Program-made: the position numbers and the translations under genes
The notes under the pieces: model-generated
Seen by the model: only the letters and a program-made list of their open reading frames with translations
What the model was told of the DNA's origin: nothing
Databases searched by the model: none
Virus record (IMG/VR): IMGVR_UViG_3300025369_000083
Span: 1 to 20,307 of that record
DNA: 20,307 bases
Reading direction: 5' to 3' (one strand)
Origin: a virus
In this document: one piece after another, positions 19,819 to 20,307 of the stretch
Numbering within the stretch: the stretch's first letter is position 1
How the letters are laid out: each line of letters starts with the position of its first letter

Positions 19819-20307
19819 TAGAACCTCCCATCCAACTGATAGCGGTATTTGATTGCACCAAGACGCCAGAAAGTATTCGTATCGGTTGATGACAGGGAAA
19901 ACGACATATATCGAGCTCTAATACGACAAGAAACGTATTCGGTCGACTGCGTCATCGGGAAAGTAACCGAGCTAACCGCACCGGACGGTGAGCCAGAATA
20001 GTAACTGGTCGATGGCGATGTGGCCGTGTCAGTGGCGTAGTTGGTATAATAAATAGTCAAATATACGGTGGCGTTTGTGTTACCACTATACGTACCCCAT
20101 TTCATGTCGGGCCATATTTGATCCACGAAAACAAGGTTGTCGGCTTCGTTCAGTTCAAAATAACCTGTTTGGAAAGACGACTGCATGCCGGTTGTTTGAC
20201 CATTGTAAACCGCATCATTGCCTACTTCGTGCTGATAAAGCCAATTATCAGAGCCAGCACCAATGGGAGGCCCAAGCACAGATTGATCAATCCAAGCAGT
20301 ACGACCC
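19818..20307 (-). CDS. Partial virion structural protein (C-terminal 162 residues)
   Basis: The frame is open at the right edge, so the start lies outside the window; a GTG at 20279 is not a real start because clear coding (GRTAWIDQSVLGPP) continues upstream of it. Visible features are LGPPIGAGSDNWLYQHEVG, FQTGYFELNEADNLVFVDQ, MKWGTYSGNTNATVYLTIYY and the end FWRLGAIKYRYQLDGRF, preceded by SCRIRARYMSFSL. This beta-rich C-terminus recalls large phage head-completion or packaged-DNA-stabilising proteins (P22 gp10-like), but the match is from memory and only moderate. It is the first visible gene of the leftward virion block. Confidence 0.6.
   Translation of the reverse strand, partial: GRTAWIDQSVLGPPIGAGSDNWLYQHEVGNDAVYNGQTTGMQSSFQTGYFELNEADNLVFVDQIWPDMKWGTYSGNTNATVYLTIYYTNYATDTATSPSTSYYSGSPSGAVSSVTFPMTQSTEYVSCRIRARYMSFSLSSTDTNTFWRLGAIKYRYQLDGRF

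Overview
This window is a nearly gap-free stretch of a tailed double-stranded DNA phage genome (Caudoviricetes), free or integrated. Almost every gene starts on or within a few bases of the previous stop (ATGA or TAATG junctions). Ribosome-binding sites are clear, the reading frames are short, and there are no tRNA, rRNA or bacterial housekeeping genes. The virion genes look podovirus-like: a structural protein, a huge S74/lysozyme-fold protein and an Ala/Gly-rich ejection-type protein. Terminase, portal, capsid and a classical lysis cassette are not here. The host cannot be fixed from the sequence; from memory, several families recall phages of aquatic or soil Proteobacteria, but this is only a guess.

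There are three transcription blocks. (1) Left arm, minus strand, 4719 down to 1: a small helix-turn-helix regulator, a large primase-polymerase/helicase fusion, then a string of small accessory genes. These include two DUF551 genes, two CxAWRW/GFCG cysteine proteins and an HNH-AP2 homing-type endonuclease. The last gene runs off the left edge. (2) Middle, plus strand, 4807 to 12368: a Sak4-type recombinase ATPase, a DUF669/SSB-like protein, a 229-base structured non-coding gap, a YqaJ exonuclease, a class I methyltransferase-like protein, a PD-(D/E)XK nuclease, an SF2 helicase with zinc clusters, a VRR-NUC nuclease, then small genes. A good sigma70-type promoter sits inside this block before 10418. 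(3) Right arm, minus strand, right edge down to 12358: virion genes.

Blocks 1 and 2 diverge from an 87-base control region (4720-4806) that holds a perfect inverted repeat GTTGACA/TGTCAAC plus a third half-site. The HTH protein encoded next to it is the obvious candidate to bind there. Together they look like a replication operon (left) and a recombination/nucleotide-processing operon (right) under one switch. Blocks 2 and 3 converge and overlap by 11 bases with no obvious terminator.

The most interesting points are: an intact S74 self-cleavage motif in the middle, not at the end, of an 1151-residue virion protein that also carries a lysozyme-like domain; the operator repeat whose half-site recurs in the structured gap at 6108-6336; the methylase plus three PD-(D/E)XK nucleases around one helicase; and three genes too short or too close to the edge to be obvious (1-94, 94-213, 10251-10352).
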